Shown piece by piece: positions 17,536 through 26,512 of a stretch of 64,000 bases of DNA. Every line of letters begins with the position of its first letter. Within the stretch, counting starts at the first letter, position 1. The stretch lies in contig NZ_MJAP01000034.1 of assembly GCF_001884735.1 (NCBI RefSeq), positions 124,001-188,000 on the forward strand. Reading direction: 5' to 3'. Position numbers and translations under genes: made by a program. The notes below the pieces were generated by a model. That model was not told the DNA's origin and made no database searches. It was given only the letters and a program-made list of their open reading frames with translations. The DNA comes from Natronohydrobacter thiooxidans (GTDB lineage Bacteria > Pseudomonadota > Alphaproteobacteria > Rhodobacterales > Rhodobacteraceae).

Positions 17536-17753
17536 CCGCAGGACTATGGCAAATCTGCAAGATCGCGCTCAAATGACAGTTTTTGCAGAGTTAGGGCTTG
17601 TCAGAGGCCGCATGGCATGCCAAGTGAAATACAAGGTGAGCCAAAAAATCGTGGCTTGCCCGGTCATTCCCTTTCAGCAGTCTGGTTTGTCCGACATGTG
17701 ACACTCAAGACGGGACTGCACTCTGTGCCATCTTCGGCAGGATAGAATCACGC

Positions 17754-18533
17754 ATGAGATCACCCAATAAACGTTCGCGTTCGAAATCGAACCGCCCCAA
17801 AACGCTTGGCAATATCGTCAACCGTGTGTTCGACAGTTCCGGCCCCGAGGGCAAGGTGCGCGGCACGCCGCAGCAGATCATCGAGAAATATCAGGTTCTC
17901 GCGCGCGATGCGCAATTGTCCAATGACCGCGTGGCCGCCGAGAATTTCCAGCAGCATGCCGAGCATTACACCCGCATGCTGGCCCAGGCGCAGCGCGAAT
18001 TGCAGGCCGAGCAGGAAGCCCGCCGCCAGAACAATGACGAACGCAACCGCCAGCCCTATGATGATCGTGGACAGGATCGCGGTCAGAACCAGCATGGCGG
18101 CAATCACAACCAGCATGGCGGGCAGCATGGCGGGCGCCGCTACGACCAGCGCCGTCAGCAGGAAGATGCAGGCCAGCAAAGCGCCGTGAGCCGCGACACC
18201 GCGGCACAAGAGGCATTCTCGGTGCAGGATACCGACAGCGCGCCGGAAGAGGATACGCTGGTCGAGACCCCCGAAAGCAAATCCTCGACCGAGGGGCCGC
18301 GCGCGCCCGAGCCGGTGGCGCAGGATGCGCCCGCCCCTGCTGCCCCCGCGCCAGAGGCTGACAGCAAGCCCCAGCGCAGCCGCAAGCCGCGCGCCCCGCG
18401 CGCGCCTGCTGCTGCCCCCGAGCCCGCGCCGAGTGAGGCGGAGGGCGCGGCCAAACCGCGCCGATATGTGCGCAAGCCGCGCAAACCCGCCGAATCCGCG
18501 TCGGATGAAGTGACGCCTTCGGCAGCCGAATAA
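17754..18533 (+). CDS. DUF4167 protein, basic and low-complexity
   Basis: 259 residues. The first 80 are the conserved DUF4167 domain: basic N-terminus MRSPNKRSRSKSNRPKTLGN, then NRVFDSSGPEGKVRGTPQQI and LARDAQLSNDRVAAENFQQHAEHY. The rest is disordered: Gln/Asn/His-rich with HGG and QHGG repeats (about 100-140), then acidic, then Pro/Ala/Lys-Pro-rich (RKPRAPRAPAA) with a basic tail. The composition suggests nucleic-acid binding, but function is unproven. The family commonly follows prmC in alphaproteobacteria, as here. A 218-base leader separates it from prmC, so it may have its own promoter. Confidence 0.88.
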   Translation: MRSPNKRSRSKSNRPKTLGNIVNRVFDSSGPEGKVRGTPQQIIEKYQVLARDAQLSNDRVAAENFQQHAEHYTRMLAQAQRELQAEQEARRQNNDERNRQPYDDRGQDRGQNQHGGNHNQHGGQHGGRRYDQRRQQEDAGQQSAVSRDTAAQEAFSVQDTDSAPEEDTLVETPESKSSTEGPRAPEPVAQDAPAPAAPAPEADSKPQRSRKPRAPRAPAAAPEPAPSEAEGAAKPRRYVRKPRKPAESASDEVTPSAAE

Positions 18534-18540
18534 GCAATAA

Positions 18541-18569
18541 ACGCCCGTGTCACATCGTGCCACGGGCGT
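18541..18569. terminator. Hairpin terminator between DUF4167 and araC-type genes
   Basis: Perfect 9-bp stem ACGCCCGTG / CACGGGCGT (18541-18549, 18561-18569) with an 11-base loop, eight bases after the DUF4167 stop and between convergent genes. Only a short T-containing tail (CATTCTAT) follows. It probably serves both strands. Confidence 0.6.
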
Positions 18570-18596
18570 CATTCTATGGGCCGTCCACCTGTCGCG

Positions 18597-19433
18597 TCAG
18601 TTCAGCATACGGGCTCGCGCGGGTCGTGCCTTGCGATAGGCCGAAGGCGGCTCGCCGATATGCTGGGCGAAGGCGCGCGCGAAATAGCCTGCCGTCGAGA
18701 ATCCCAGCGAGCGGGCGATATCCTGTACCGGAATATCGGTTTCCAGCAGCAGCTTGCGGGCTTCGAACAGGCGGCGTGCCTGCATCATCGCAAGCGCGGT
18801 CTGTCCGCAGCTTGCCCGGCAGGCGCGTGTCAGATGTGTGGCCGTCACCCCCAGCGCGGTCGCGTAATCGCTGATATTGAGTGCCGATCCGAATTCGCGC
18901 TCCAGCAGCGCGGCATAGCGCGCGGTCAGGCGTTCATTGGCGTTGAGCTGCGGGCTGGGCTGGGCGCCCTCTTCGGTCCTGTCCTGACTGCGCCGGTCGA
19001 GCCAGATCGAGAGCAATCCAAGCTGGTGATAGGCCGCTTTCTGGGCCAGCGGGCGGCCGCCATCCAGTTCGCGCTGCACGGAATCGATCAGATGCGCGAC
19101 TTCGGCATGCTGGGACGCTTCGCGCAGCCGCAGATGCAGCGGTAGTTTCGGCAGATCAAGCCCGTGATCCTGCCCGAAATAGACAGCGGTGCCCTGCACC
19201 CGCGTCATCGCCTGAAACCCGTGCAGGGTGCCTGCGGGAATGAAGATCGCATTATGCGGATGAAAGCCGCGTGTGCTGCCGCCCAGATTGATGCGCCCCT
19301 GTCCCTGCGTGATCCACAAAAAGACCGGCTCGCGCAGGGCGCGCATTGTCTCAAGCTGCCATTTCGGGGCCGCCGCCAGTTTCGAGATCGGCACAAGGCG
19401 CAGCCGGAGCATCGGTTCGGGTATCTTGTTCAT
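18597..19433 (-). CDS. AraC-family transcriptional regulator
   Basis: 278 residues. The N-terminal half is a cupin-like sensor (FHPHNAIFIPAGTLHGFQ around residues 57-74). The C-terminal half is the double helix-turn-helix of AraC/XylS proteins (SDYATALGVTATHLTRACR, then IPVQDIARSLGFSTAGYFARAF). The start at 19433 was chosen because MNKIPEPMLRL begins the sensor domain and the longer frame adds a Cys/Pro-rich leader. Target genes and ligand are unknown; it sits alone between convergent DUF4167 and upstream miaA. Confidence 0.88.
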   Translation of the reverse strand: MNKIPEPMLRLRLVPISKLAAAPKWQLETMRALREPVFLWITQGQGRINLGGSTRGFHPHNAIFIPAGTLHGFQAMTRVQGTAVYFGQDHGLDLPKLPLHLRLREASQHAEVAHLIDSVQRELDGGRPLAQKAAYHQLGLLSIWLDRRSQDRTEEGAQPSPQLNANERLTARYAALLEREFGSALNISDYATALGVTATHLTRACRASCGQTALAMMQARRLFEARKLLLETDIPVQDIARSLGFSTAGYFARAFAQHIGEPPSAYRKARPARARMLN

Positions 19434-19557
19434 GGTGGTCTTGTCCCCCCGGATAAGGGCGAGATTAGGACACAGGCGCGACGAAGGAAGCCTTTTTTGC
19501 TCACGCGGGCGTGAAAATTTCTGTGCCGGACAGGGGGCGTTGCAAAACGGTGACTCT

Positions 19558-20478
19558 TCAGGCGGGGGGCGCAAACAGGTCCAGCCAGTCCTTCATGCGG
19601 GTGCGAAACCAGGTGCGCTGGCGTTTCGCATATTGGCGCGTGGCAAGTGTTGCGGCACTGACCGCCTCGTCCCACGACATCTGGCCTTGCAGATATGCGA
19701 TCAGTTCCGGCGCCCCGATGGCCTTGGCCCATGGCGCGCGCGGATCCCAATGGGGCAGGGCGGCGCGGGCCTCCTCCAACGCACCTTGCGCCATCATCTC
19801 AGCGAACCGTCGGGTGATTCGCGCGTCCAGCCAGTCAACCTCGGGCCGCAGCACATAGGCGGTACACGCGGCGCGGGGCAGCAGGGGCGGCGGGGTCTGG
19901 TCCTGCCATGCAGCCAGTCCCTGTCCGGTCGCGTGCAGCACCTCCCAGGCGCGCTGCACGCGGGCGGGGTTGGCGCAATCAATGCGCGCGTGGGTCTTGG
20001 GGTCGATCTCCTTCAGCAGCGTCGCCAGCCCCTCTTGTGCCAGCTTTGCATCGGCGCGCGCGCGGATCGCTTTCGGCGTGGGCGGGATTTCGACCAGCCC
20101 TTCGGTCAGGGCGCGGAAATAGAGCCCGGTTCCGCCCACGATCACCGGGTTGGGGTGATCTTTCAGCACATCCGCCACAGCGCGCAGCCAATGGCCCGCC
20201 GACCAGTCCTGATCGCGCCCTACATGCCCATAGAGAAGATGCGGTGCGCGCGCGCAATCTGCATCATCCGGGCGGGCCGAGAGCACTTGCCACATATCAT
20301 AGACCTGCAGCGCATCGGCATTGACGATCACGCGCCCCTGCGCCTGCGCCAGACAGAGCGCCAGCGCCGATTTCCCGCTCGCCGTCGGACCGGCCAGCAG
20401 GACGGGACGCGCCGGATCGGGCGGCGCGGTTCTCAGCCTTGCAAGGGCCCTGTCCAGAGGGTCGGCGTTTTTCGCCAT
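19558..20478 (-). CDS. miaA: tRNA dimethylallyltransferase
   Basis: 306 residues; adds dimethylallyl to A37 of tRNAs reading UNN codons. The P-loop LLAGPTASGKSALAL (about 27-41) and the substrate motif IVNADALQVYDMWQVLSARP are standard for MiaA, as are VGGTGLYFRAL and TRQYAKRQRTWFR. The frame stays open 285 codons upstream, but homology starts at MAKNADPLDRALARL (20478), with the weak site GCAGGCGC. Divergent from pyrH with a 114-base gap. Confidence 0.95.
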   Translation of the reverse strand: MAKNADPLDRALARLRTAPPDPARPVLLAGPTASGKSALALCLAQAQGRVIVNADALQVYDMWQVLSARPDDADCARAPHLLYGHVGRDQDWSAGHWLRAVADVLKDHPNPVIVGGTGLYFRALTEGLVEIPPTPKAIRARADAKLAQEGLATLLKEIDPKTHARIDCANPARVQRAWEVLHATGQGLAAWQDQTPPPLLPRAACTAYVLRPEVDWLDARITRRFAEMMAQGALEEARAALPHWDPRAPWAKAIGAPELIAYLQGQMSWDEAVSAATLATRQYAKRQRTWFRTRMKDWLDLFAPPA

Positions 20479-20592
20479 CTGCGCCTGCTTTGCGATTGAA
20501 CCTGCGCCCGTTTTCCGACATTTTGCGGGGCGATGAAAGCACCGGGTCTGCATTTTGTGCGACCTCGCGCGCCCGGCAAGAAGGACCGCCCC

Positions 20593-21318
20593 ATGACCGA
20601 CACCCCCCAGACCGCCTATAGCCGCGTCATGCTCAAGATTTCGGGCGAGGCATTGATGGGGGATCAGGGCTTCGGGTTGCACCCGCCGACAGTCCAGCGC
20701 ATCGCGCGCGAGGTGAAATCGGTGCATGATATGGGCGTCGAGATTTGCATGGTGATCGGCGGCGGCAATATCTTTCGCGGGCTGCAGGGCTCGGCGCAGG
20801 GGATGGAGCGCACCCAGGCCGATTACATGGGGATGCTGGCCACAGTGATGAACGCGCTCGGCATGCAGACCGCGCTGGAGGATCTGGGCGTCTTTACCCG
20901 CGTGATCAGCGCCATTCCGATGGATCAGATTTGCGAACCCTATATCCGCCGCCGTGCCGTGCGCCATCTGGAGAAAAAGCGCGTCTGCATTTTCGCCGCA
21001 GGCACCGGCAACCCCTATTTCACCACCGATACGGCGGCGGCGCTGCGCGCCTCGGAAATGGCCTGCGAGGCGATCTTCATGGGCAAGCAGGTGGACGGCA
21101 TCTATGACAGCGATCCGAAAACCAACCCCGACGCCACGCGCTATGACGATATCAGCTATGACGAGGTGCTGCGCGCGAACCTGAAGGTGATGGATGCCTC
21201 GGCCATCGCGCTGTGTCGCGACAACAAGATGCCGCTGATCGTGTTCGCGCTCGATGAGCCGGGCGGTTTCAGCGGTATCCTGCGCGGCGAAGGCACCTAT
21301 ACGCGGGTCCATGCCTGA
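20593..21318 (+). CDS. pyrH: UMP kinase
   Basis: 241 residues; phosphorylates UMP to UDP for nucleotide supply. Amino-acid-kinase fold: [16 protein letters not shown] at the start, [36 protein letters not shown] (UMP site, shown only in part by the core [10 protein letters not shown]), and [25 protein letters not shown] lies ahead of the ATG. It opens the long rightward run pyrH-frr-uppS-cdsA-dxr-rseP-bamA, a common bacterial order. A hairpin at 21353 separates it from frr. Confidence 0.96.
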   Translation: MTDTPQTAYSRVMLKISGEALMGDQGFGLHPPTVQRIAREVKSVHDMGVEICMVIGGGNIFRGLQGSAQGMERTQADYMGMLATVMNALGMQTALEDLGVFTRVISAIPMDQICEPYIRRRAVRHLEKKRVCIFAAGTGNPYFTTDTAAALRASEMACEAIFMGKQVDGIYDSDPKTNPDATRYDDISYDEVLRANLKVMDASAIALCRDNKMPLIVFALDEPGGFSGILRGEGTYTRVHA

Positions 21319-21352
21319 GCAAAGGCGCATCAAGACTTACAAAATCGCGACA

Positions 21353-21370
21353 GGCGCGTTAAAACGCGCC
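21353..21370. other. Perfect hairpin between pyrH and frr
   Basis: GGCGCGTT and AACGCGCC flank two bases, an exact 8-bp stem in the 95-base gap. No T-run follows, so it may be an RNA stability or attenuating element rather than a full terminator. Confidence 0.5.
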
Positions 21371-21413
21371 AAAGCCCTCTGCGGGCGGGTCGCTTAGGAC
21401 GGGGAAGAGCACC

Positions 21414-21977
21414 ATGTCAGATGATCTTGAAATCGATCTCGATGATCTCAAGCGCCGGATGGACGGTGCCATGTCGGCGCTGCGCACGGAATTTGCCTCG
21501 CTGCGCACCGGGCGCGGATCGGCCTCGATGCTCGATCCGGTGATGGTCGAGGCCTATGGCCAGATGACCCCGGTCAATCAGGTGGGCACCGTCAACGTGC
21601 CAGAGCCGCGCATGGTCACGATCAATGTCTGGGACAAGTCCATGGTCGGCAAAGTCGAGAAGGCCATTCGCGAATCGGGGCTCGGGATCAATCCGCAGCT
21701 GAATGGCACGATCATCATGCTGCCCATTCCCGAGCTGAACGAGGAGCGCCGCCGTGAATTGACGCGCGTGGCCGCACAATATGCCGAACATGCCCGCGTC
21801 GCGGTGCGCAACCTGCGCCGCGACGGGATGGATCAGGTCAAGAAAGCCAAGGCGGCCGGCATGAGCGAGGACGAGCAGAAGCTCTGGTCCGAGGAAATTC
21901 AGGAATTGACGGACAAGTATATTGGACTTGTGGATCAGACCCTTGAGGCCAAGCAGGCCGAAATCATGCAGGTCTGA
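21414..21977 (+). CDS. frr: Ribosome recycling factor
   Basis: 187 residues, the usual length; splits the post-termination ribosome with EF-G. Conserved segments include [40 protein letters not shown] and the C-terminal helix [30 protein letters not shown] precedes the ATG. Followed by uppS after 27 bases. Confidence 0.97.
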   Translation: MSDDLEIDLDDLKRRMDGAMSALRTEFASLRTGRGSASMLDPVMVEAYGQMTPVNQVGTVNVPEPRMVTINVWDKSMVGKVEKAIRESGLGINPQLNGTIIMLPIPELNEERRRELTRVAAQYAEHARVAVRNLRRDGMDQVKKAKAAGMSEDEQKLWSEEIQELTDKYIGLVDQTLEAKQAEIMQV

Positions 21978-22004
21978 TGCGCGGTCCGCGTAAAGGATAG
22001 TAAT

Positions 22005-22748
22005 ATGAAAATGGACCAGCCCCGACCGGGCGGCGGCGACCCGGAAGAAAGCAGGCTTCATGTCGCCGTCATCATGGATGGCAACGGGCGCTGGGCGAAG
22101 AACCGGGGCTGGCCGCGTCTGGTGGGCCACCGCAAGGGGGCAGAGCGCGCGCGCGAACTGGTCGAGGCCTGTCCGCGTCTGGGCATCCGCTACCTGACGA
22201 TCTACGCATTCTCGACCGAGAACTGGTCGCGTACCACCGAAGAAGTGCTGGGCCTGATGTCGCTCTTTGGCCGCTACATCAAGCGCGAGGCGAGCCGGAT
22301 CAAGAAAGAGGGTGTGCGGATGCGCTTTATCGGCGACCGCGACCCGCTTGATCCCAAGCTTCAGGCGCTGTTCGAGTGGATCGAGACCGAGACCGCGCAT
22401 AATGACCGCGTGCATCTGACGGTCGCGATCAATTACGGCGGGCGCGACGAGATTCGCCGCGCGACGCAATCCGTGGTGCGCGCAGTGCAGGCGGGGACGC
22501 TGGATCCGGATGCGATCACCGACCGGACGCTCAGCGCGCATATGGACACTGCCGGGCTGCCGGATCCGGATCTGGTGGTGCGCACCTCGGGCGAAACGCG
22601 GGTGTCGAATTACCTGCTTTGGCAGGCGGCCTATGCCGAATATATCTTCACCCCCGTTCTCTGGCCCGATTTCACGCCGGATATCATGGCGGGTTTCATT
22701 GAAACCTATCGCCAGCGCGAGCGCCGTTTCGGGGCGGCCCCGGCATGA
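22005..22748 (+). CDS. uppS: Undecaprenyl diphosphate synthase
   Basis: 247 residues; condenses isopentenyl diphosphate onto farnesyl diphosphate to make the C55 carrier for peptidoglycan and LPS sugars. The signature AVIMDGNGRWAKNRGWPRLVGH carries the Mg-binding Asp, and YLTIYAFSTENWSR and PDLVVRTSGETRVSNYLLWQ are the other family blocks (cores quoted in part: TSGETRVSNYLL). Its end overlaps cdsA by four bases. Confidence 0.96.
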   Translation: MKMDQPRPGGGDPEESRLHVAVIMDGNGRWAKNRGWPRLVGHRKGAERARELVEACPRLGIRYLTIYAFSTENWSRTTEEVLGLMSLFGRYIKREASRIKKEGVRMRFIGDRDPLDPKLQALFEWIETETAHNDRVHLTVAINYGGRDEIRRATQSVVRAVQAGTLDPDAITDRTLSAHMDTAGLPDPDLVVRTSGETRVSNYLLWQAAYAEYIFTPVLWPDFTPDIMAGFIETYRQRERRFGAAPA

Positions 22749-23533
22749 GCGGGACTGGGGCCAGCTTCACCGACCTGCGCGCCCGCGCGCTCTCGGGCAT
22801 CGCGATGGCCGTCGTCGGCATCGGCGCTGTCTGGGCCGGTGGGATTGTCTTTGACCTGCTGGTGGCCGTGCTGGTGGGATTGATGGTCTGGGAACTGACC
22901 CGGATGCTGGACGCTGACGCAGGCTTCGGCAAGGCCGAGGCGCAGGGGATCACTGCCGCAGTTGCGATTCTGGTCTTCTGGCTGCAACTGGCCGGGGTGT
23001 TCCTTCTCGGGGCCGTCGTGCTGTCCATCGCACTTCTGGCCTGGCGTTTCCCGAAGGATCGCGGCATCGCGGCAGCCTATCTGGCGCTCATCCTCTTTGC
23101 CGGTCTGGGGCTGATGGGGTTGCGCAGCGATTTCGGCATGGTCTGGGTGCTCTGGCTGGTGCTTCTGGTCATCGGCTCGGATGTCGCGGGCTATTTCGCC
23201 GGGCGCATCATCGGCGGGCCGAAGCTCTGGCCGCGCGTCAGCCCCAAGAAAACATGGTCGGGCACCGTCGCAGGCTGGGGGCTGGCGGTGGTGATCGCGC
23301 TTGCCTTCATGGGGCCGCTCAATGCGGGGGCTGGGCTGATCCTCGCCTCGGTTCTGGTCGCGATGGCCGGGCAGGCGGGCGATATCGCCGAAAGCGCGAT
23401 CAAGCGCCATGCGGGCGTCAAGGACAGCTCGACCCTGATCCCCGGTCATGGCGGCGTGCTGGACCGGTTCGATGCGATGATCGCGGCGGCGCTGATGGTG
23501 CTGATCCTCGCCGCGCTTGGCCTGCTGGGCTAA
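22745..23533 (+). CDS. cdsA: Phosphatidate cytidylyltransferase
   Basis: 262-residue integral membrane enzyme making CDP-diacylglycerol. Multiple hydrophobic helices fill most of the length; the C-terminal signature includes SPKKTWSGTVAGW, GQAGDIAESAIKRHAGVKDS and IPGHGGVLDRFDAMIAAA, the CDP-alcohol family motif (SAIKRHAGVKDSSTLIPGHG...D). It is coupled to uppS (ATGA overlap) and followed by dxr after 10 bases. Confidence 0.95.
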   Translation: MSGTGASFTDLRARALSGIAMAVVGIGAVWAGGIVFDLLVAVLVGLMVWELTRMLDADAGFGKAEAQGITAAVAILVFWLQLAGVFLLGAVVLSIALLAWRFPKDRGIAAAYLALILFAGLGLMGLRSDFGMVWVLWLVLLVIGSDVAGYFAGRIIGGPKLWPRVSPKKTWSGTVAGWGLAVVIALAFMGPLNAGAGLILASVLVAMAGQAGDIAESAIKRHAGVKDSSTLIPGHGGVLDRFDAMIAAALMVLILAALGLLG

Positions 23534-23543
23534 GGGGCAGGGG

Positions 23544-24707
23544 ATGCGTGTCTCGGTCTTTGGCGCCACCGGCTCGATTGGCGAGAGCACATTCGATCTG
23601 CTGCGCCGCCGCGACGATATCAGAACGGTTGCCCTGACCGGCGGGCGCAATGTGACGCGGCTGGCCGAACAGGCGCGCGAATTGCGCGCGGAACTCGCGG
23701 TCACAGCGCATGACGATTGCTACCCCGCCCTGAAAGACGCGCTTGCGGGCAGCGGGATCGAGGTGGCAGCGGGCACAGAGGCCCTGATCGCCGCCGCCGA
23801 ACGCCCGGCGGATTGGGTCATGTCGGCGATTGTGGGCGCGGCGGGGCTGGTGCCGGGGTTCCGCGCTTTAGCGCAGGGCGCGACACTGGCGCTGGCGAAC
23901 AAGGAATCGCTGGTGACGGCGGGGCCGCTGCTGATGCGGGAGACCGCGCGCCATAGCGCCCGCATCCTGCCGGTGGACAGCGAACATTCCGCCGTGTTTC
24001 AGGCATTGGTGGGCGAGGATATCGCCGCCGTCGAGCGCGTGATCATCACCGCCTCGGGCGGGCCGTTCCGGGGCTGGTCGAAAGACCGGCTTGCCAAGGC
24101 CACACTCGCACAGGCCCAGACGCATCCGAATTGGGCGATGGGCCAGCGCATCACCATCGATTCGGCCAGCATGTTCAACAAGGCGCTGGAACTGATTGAA
24201 ACGCGGGAATATTTCGGGCTGGAGCCCGCACAGATCGAAGCCGTGGTGCATCCGCAATCCATCATCCATGCGCTGGTGGGCTTCCGCGACGGGGCGCTGA
24301 TGGCGCATATGGGGGCACCCGATATGCGCCATGCCATCGGCTATGCGCTGAACTGGCCCGAGCGTAGCGAATTGCCGGTGGCGCGGCTCGATCTGGCACA
24401 ATTGGGCCAGTTGAGCTTTGAAGCCCCCGATCCTGACCGCTTCCCCGCCCTGCGCCTCGCGCGCGAGGTGATGGAGCTGCGCGGCCATGCGGGGGCGGCC
24501 TTCAATGCCGCGAAAGAAGTGGCGCTGGATCAGTTCATCGCGGGCCGGATCGGGTTTCTTGACATGGCCGCGCTGGTGGAACGCACGATTGACAGTCTTT
24601 TGTCCGACTCTGGCCTTACTTCGCCCGTAGAGTCGCTTGAATCCGTCATGGCCATGGACCAAATGGCCAGAGAGGTCGCAGGCCGCTTTGCCGCCGCAAT
24701 GGCCTGA
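23544..24707 (+). CDS. dxr: 1-deoxy-D-xylulose 5-phosphate reductoisomerase
   Basis: 387 residues; second step of the MEP isoprenoid pathway, feeding uppS upstream. NADPH site VSVFGATGSIGESTFDLLRR at the N-terminus; LALANKESLVTAG, LPVDSEHSAVFQAL and the catalytic loop ASGGPFRGWSKDRL follow. The ATG at 23544 was preferred to one nine codons earlier inside cdsA because AGGGGCAGGGG precedes it and the family starts MRVSVFG. Confidence 0.96.
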   Translation: MRVSVFGATGSIGESTFDLLRRRDDIRTVALTGGRNVTRLAEQARELRAELAVTAHDDCYPALKDALAGSGIEVAAGTEALIAAAERPADWVMSAIVGAAGLVPGFRALAQGATLALANKESLVTAGPLLMRETARHSARILPVDSEHSAVFQALVGEDIAAVERVIITASGGPFRGWSKDRLAKATLAQAQTHPNWAMGQRITIDSASMFNKALELIETREYFGLEPAQIEAVVHPQSIIHALVGFRDGALMAHMGAPDMRHAIGYALNWPERSELPVARLDLAQLGQLSFEAPDPDRFPALRLAREVMELRGHAGAAFNAAKEVALDQFIAGRIGFLDMAALVERTIDSLLSDSGLTSPVESLESVMAMDQMAREVAGRFAAAMA

Positions 24708-24736
24708 CCTGCAAGACGACATAAAGGGGAATAGGT

Positions 24737-26071
24737 TTGGATCTGGTCGGGCTGCTGCCGAGTTTCGGGAATTTTTTCTACACGATTGCGGCGTTTATCG
24801 TCGTCTTGTCGATCATTGTCGCCGTGCATGAATATGGCCATTACATCATCGGGCGGCTCTCGGGCATTCATGCCGATGTGTTCTCGCTGGGCTTCGGCCC
24901 GGTGCTGGCACGGGGTACTGACCGGCATGGCACGGTCTGGCAGGTCGCGGCCATCCCTCTGGGCGGCTATGTGAAATTCGCAGGCGATGCTTCGGCGGTG
25001 TCCTCGAAGGACGAGGACGGCATGGCGCGCATGTCAGCGCGCGAGCGCCGCCGCACCATGCATGGCGCGCCGCTCTGGGCGCGGGCGGCAACTGTGGCGG
25101 CAGGGCCGGTCTTCAACTTCATCTTCGCCTTTTTCATCTTTGCCGGGCTGATGATGTATGAGGGCGTCGCGATTGACGAGCCGGTCGTGGGCGAGATCAC
25201 GCCCTTGCCCGCGCAGCCTTTCGAACTGGCGCCCGGCGACCGGATCCTGGCGGTCGAAGGCATGGAAACCGCGACACTGGCGGATTTCGTCAACAGCGCC
25301 GAACATCTGCCCGCGCAAGCGGTGCTGGCCTATACGGTCGAGCGCAATGGCCGCGTGATCGAGGTGACGGGCCCGCATCCACAGCCGCCGCTGGCCGGCA
25401 GTGTGGCGCTGAAATCCGCGGCGCGCGACGCGCAGATGCAGCCCGGCGATGTCATCACCGCGATCAACGATACCGAGATTGCGACTTTCAGGGAGCTGCG
25501 CGACATGGTTGCGGCCTCGGGCGGCAATCCGCTGGAACTGCGGGTCTGGCGCGACGGGACCGAACTGGACCTGACCATGCAGCCGCGCAGCACCGATCTG
25601 CCCTTGCCCGGCGGCGGGTTCGAGACGCGCTATCTGATCGGGCTGACCTCGGGCGCGGTCTTCGATTACAGCACCCGCACCCCCGGCGTGCTGGAGGCCA
25701 CGGGCATTGCCGCCGATCAGGTCTGGCGGGTCATCCGCACCTCGCTGGAGGGGCTGTATTACATGGTTGTCGGCCAGATCAGCACCTGCAACCTGTCCAG
25801 CCCGATCGGCATTGCCGAAGCCTCGGTCGCCAAGGCCAGTGACGGTCTGAGCGAGTTCATCTGGTTCATCGCCGTTCTGTCGGTGGCCATCGGGCTGCTG
25901 AACCTCTTCCCCATCCCGCCACTGGACGGGGGCCATCTGGTGTTTCACGCCTATGAGGCGGTGATGCGCCGTCCCGCGCCCGATCAGGCGGTGCGCGTGC
26001 TGATCACGCTGGGTCTGGCGCTGGTGCTGACGCTGTTCCTGTTTGCCATCTTCACCGATCTGACCTGCTGA
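24737..26071 (+). CDS. rseP: RIP zinc metalloprotease RseP (site-2 protease)
   Basis: 444-residue inner-membrane protease; in related bacteria it cleaves anti-sigma factors and signal-peptide remnants. HEYGH (31-35) in the first membrane helix is the zinc site, and NLFPIPPLDGGH (near 395) provides the third ligand region. Two PDZ-like regions lie between (about 130-300: MQPGDVITAINDTEI in the second). The start codon is TTG, preceded by AAAGGGGA, and the normal N-terminus begins there. It follows dxr by 29 bases. Confidence 0.94.
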   Translation: MDLVGLLPSFGNFFYTIAAFIVVLSIIVAVHEYGHYIIGRLSGIHADVFSLGFGPVLARGTDRHGTVWQVAAIPLGGYVKFAGDASAVSSKDEDGMARMSARERRRTMHGAPLWARAATVAAGPVFNFIFAFFIFAGLMMYEGVAIDEPVVGEITPLPAQPFELAPGDRILAVEGMETATLADFVNSAEHLPAQAVLAYTVERNGRVIEVTGPHPQPPLAGSVALKSAARDAQMQPGDVITAINDTEIATFRELRDMVAASGGNPLELRVWRDGTELDLTMQPRSTDLPLPGGGFETRYLIGLTSGAVFDYSTRTPGVLEATGIAADQVWRVIRTSLEGLYYMVVGQISTCNLSSPIGIAEASVAKASDGLSEFIWFIAVLSVAIGLLNLFPIPPLDGGHLVFHAYEAVMRRPAPDQAVRVLITLGLALVLTLFLFAIFTDLTC

Positions 26072-26157
26072 GCGCACCGGACGCGCCGCGCAAATACCAC
26101 GCCTTTGCCCCAATCCTGCCCGAATTGGCGATGATCCTGGGGCAAAGGAGAGCGGTC

Positions 26158-26307
26158 ATGGCCCATATCGACGCGGAACTTCACAATGCACGCCTGTTCT
26201 GGGCGACGATCCGGGACCGGGTTCTGATCGTGGGCCTGATCGCGATGGCCATGCTGCTGGCCAGCGTGATCGCCGCACAGATCGGATACGCGCCCTATAC
26301 GATGTGA
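26158..26307 (+). CDS. Small single-span membrane peptide, unknown
   Basis: 49 residues: a short polar N-terminus (MAHIDAELHNARLFWATIRD) and one hydrophobic helix RVLIVGLIAMAMLLASVIAA, ending QIGYAPYTM. The ATG at 26158 has a very good AAAGGAGAG site, which supports it over the upstream in-frame ATG at 26125. It lies 86 bases after rseP and about 200 before bamA. I do not recognise the family. Its position suggests an envelope role, but this is inference. Confidence 0.6.
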   Translation: MAHIDAELHNARLFWATIRDRVLIVGLIAMAMLLASVIAAQIGYAPYTM

Positions 26308-26340
26308 CACAGGCCGCCGCCCCTGACATTCCGCCCTTCC

Positions 26341-26363
26341 AGCGCCGCAGTTCCTGCGGCGCT
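26341..26363 (+). terminator. Hairpin after rseP/small peptide
   Basis: Perfect 10-bp stem AGCGCCGCAG / CTGCGGCGCT with a 3-base loop, followed by CATTCATTCC. It lies 33 bases after the small peptide stop and could end the upstream transcript. Confidence 0.55.
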
Positions 26364-26399
26364 CATTCATTCCGCAAGATGTCGCAGGCCGCTACGCCA

Positions 26400-26422
26400 G
26401 CAGCCTGTGACCCGCAGGCTGC
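26400..26422 (+). other. Second hairpin upstream of bamA
   Basis: Perfect 8-bp stem GCAGCCTG / CAGGCTGC with a 7-base loop, 37 bases after the first hairpin and just before the bamA promoter. A TTTT run follows about a dozen bases later. It may be a second terminator. Confidence 0.4.
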
Positions 26423-26448
26423 GGTGGCCGCGTTTTCCCCCGATTGCT

Positions 26449-26477
26449 TTGACAAGGCAGGAGAGACTCGCTAGGCA
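26449..26477 (+). promoter_or_regulatory. Predicted bamA promoter
   Basis: A consensus TTGACA (26449-26454) is followed after 17 bases by TAGGCA (26472-26477), a weak -10. It lies after two hairpins and 36 bases before the bamA ATG, so the lipid A/OMP block may have its own transcript. Confidence 0.45.
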
Positions 26478-26512
26478 GAGAGCAATAAAAATGCGGTAAG
26501 GTGGGGCCCGTC

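Noticed and set aside
17510..17701. 63-codon frame bridging prmC and the DUF4167 leader
   Set aside because: Starts inside prmC, no ribosome site, no homology seen.
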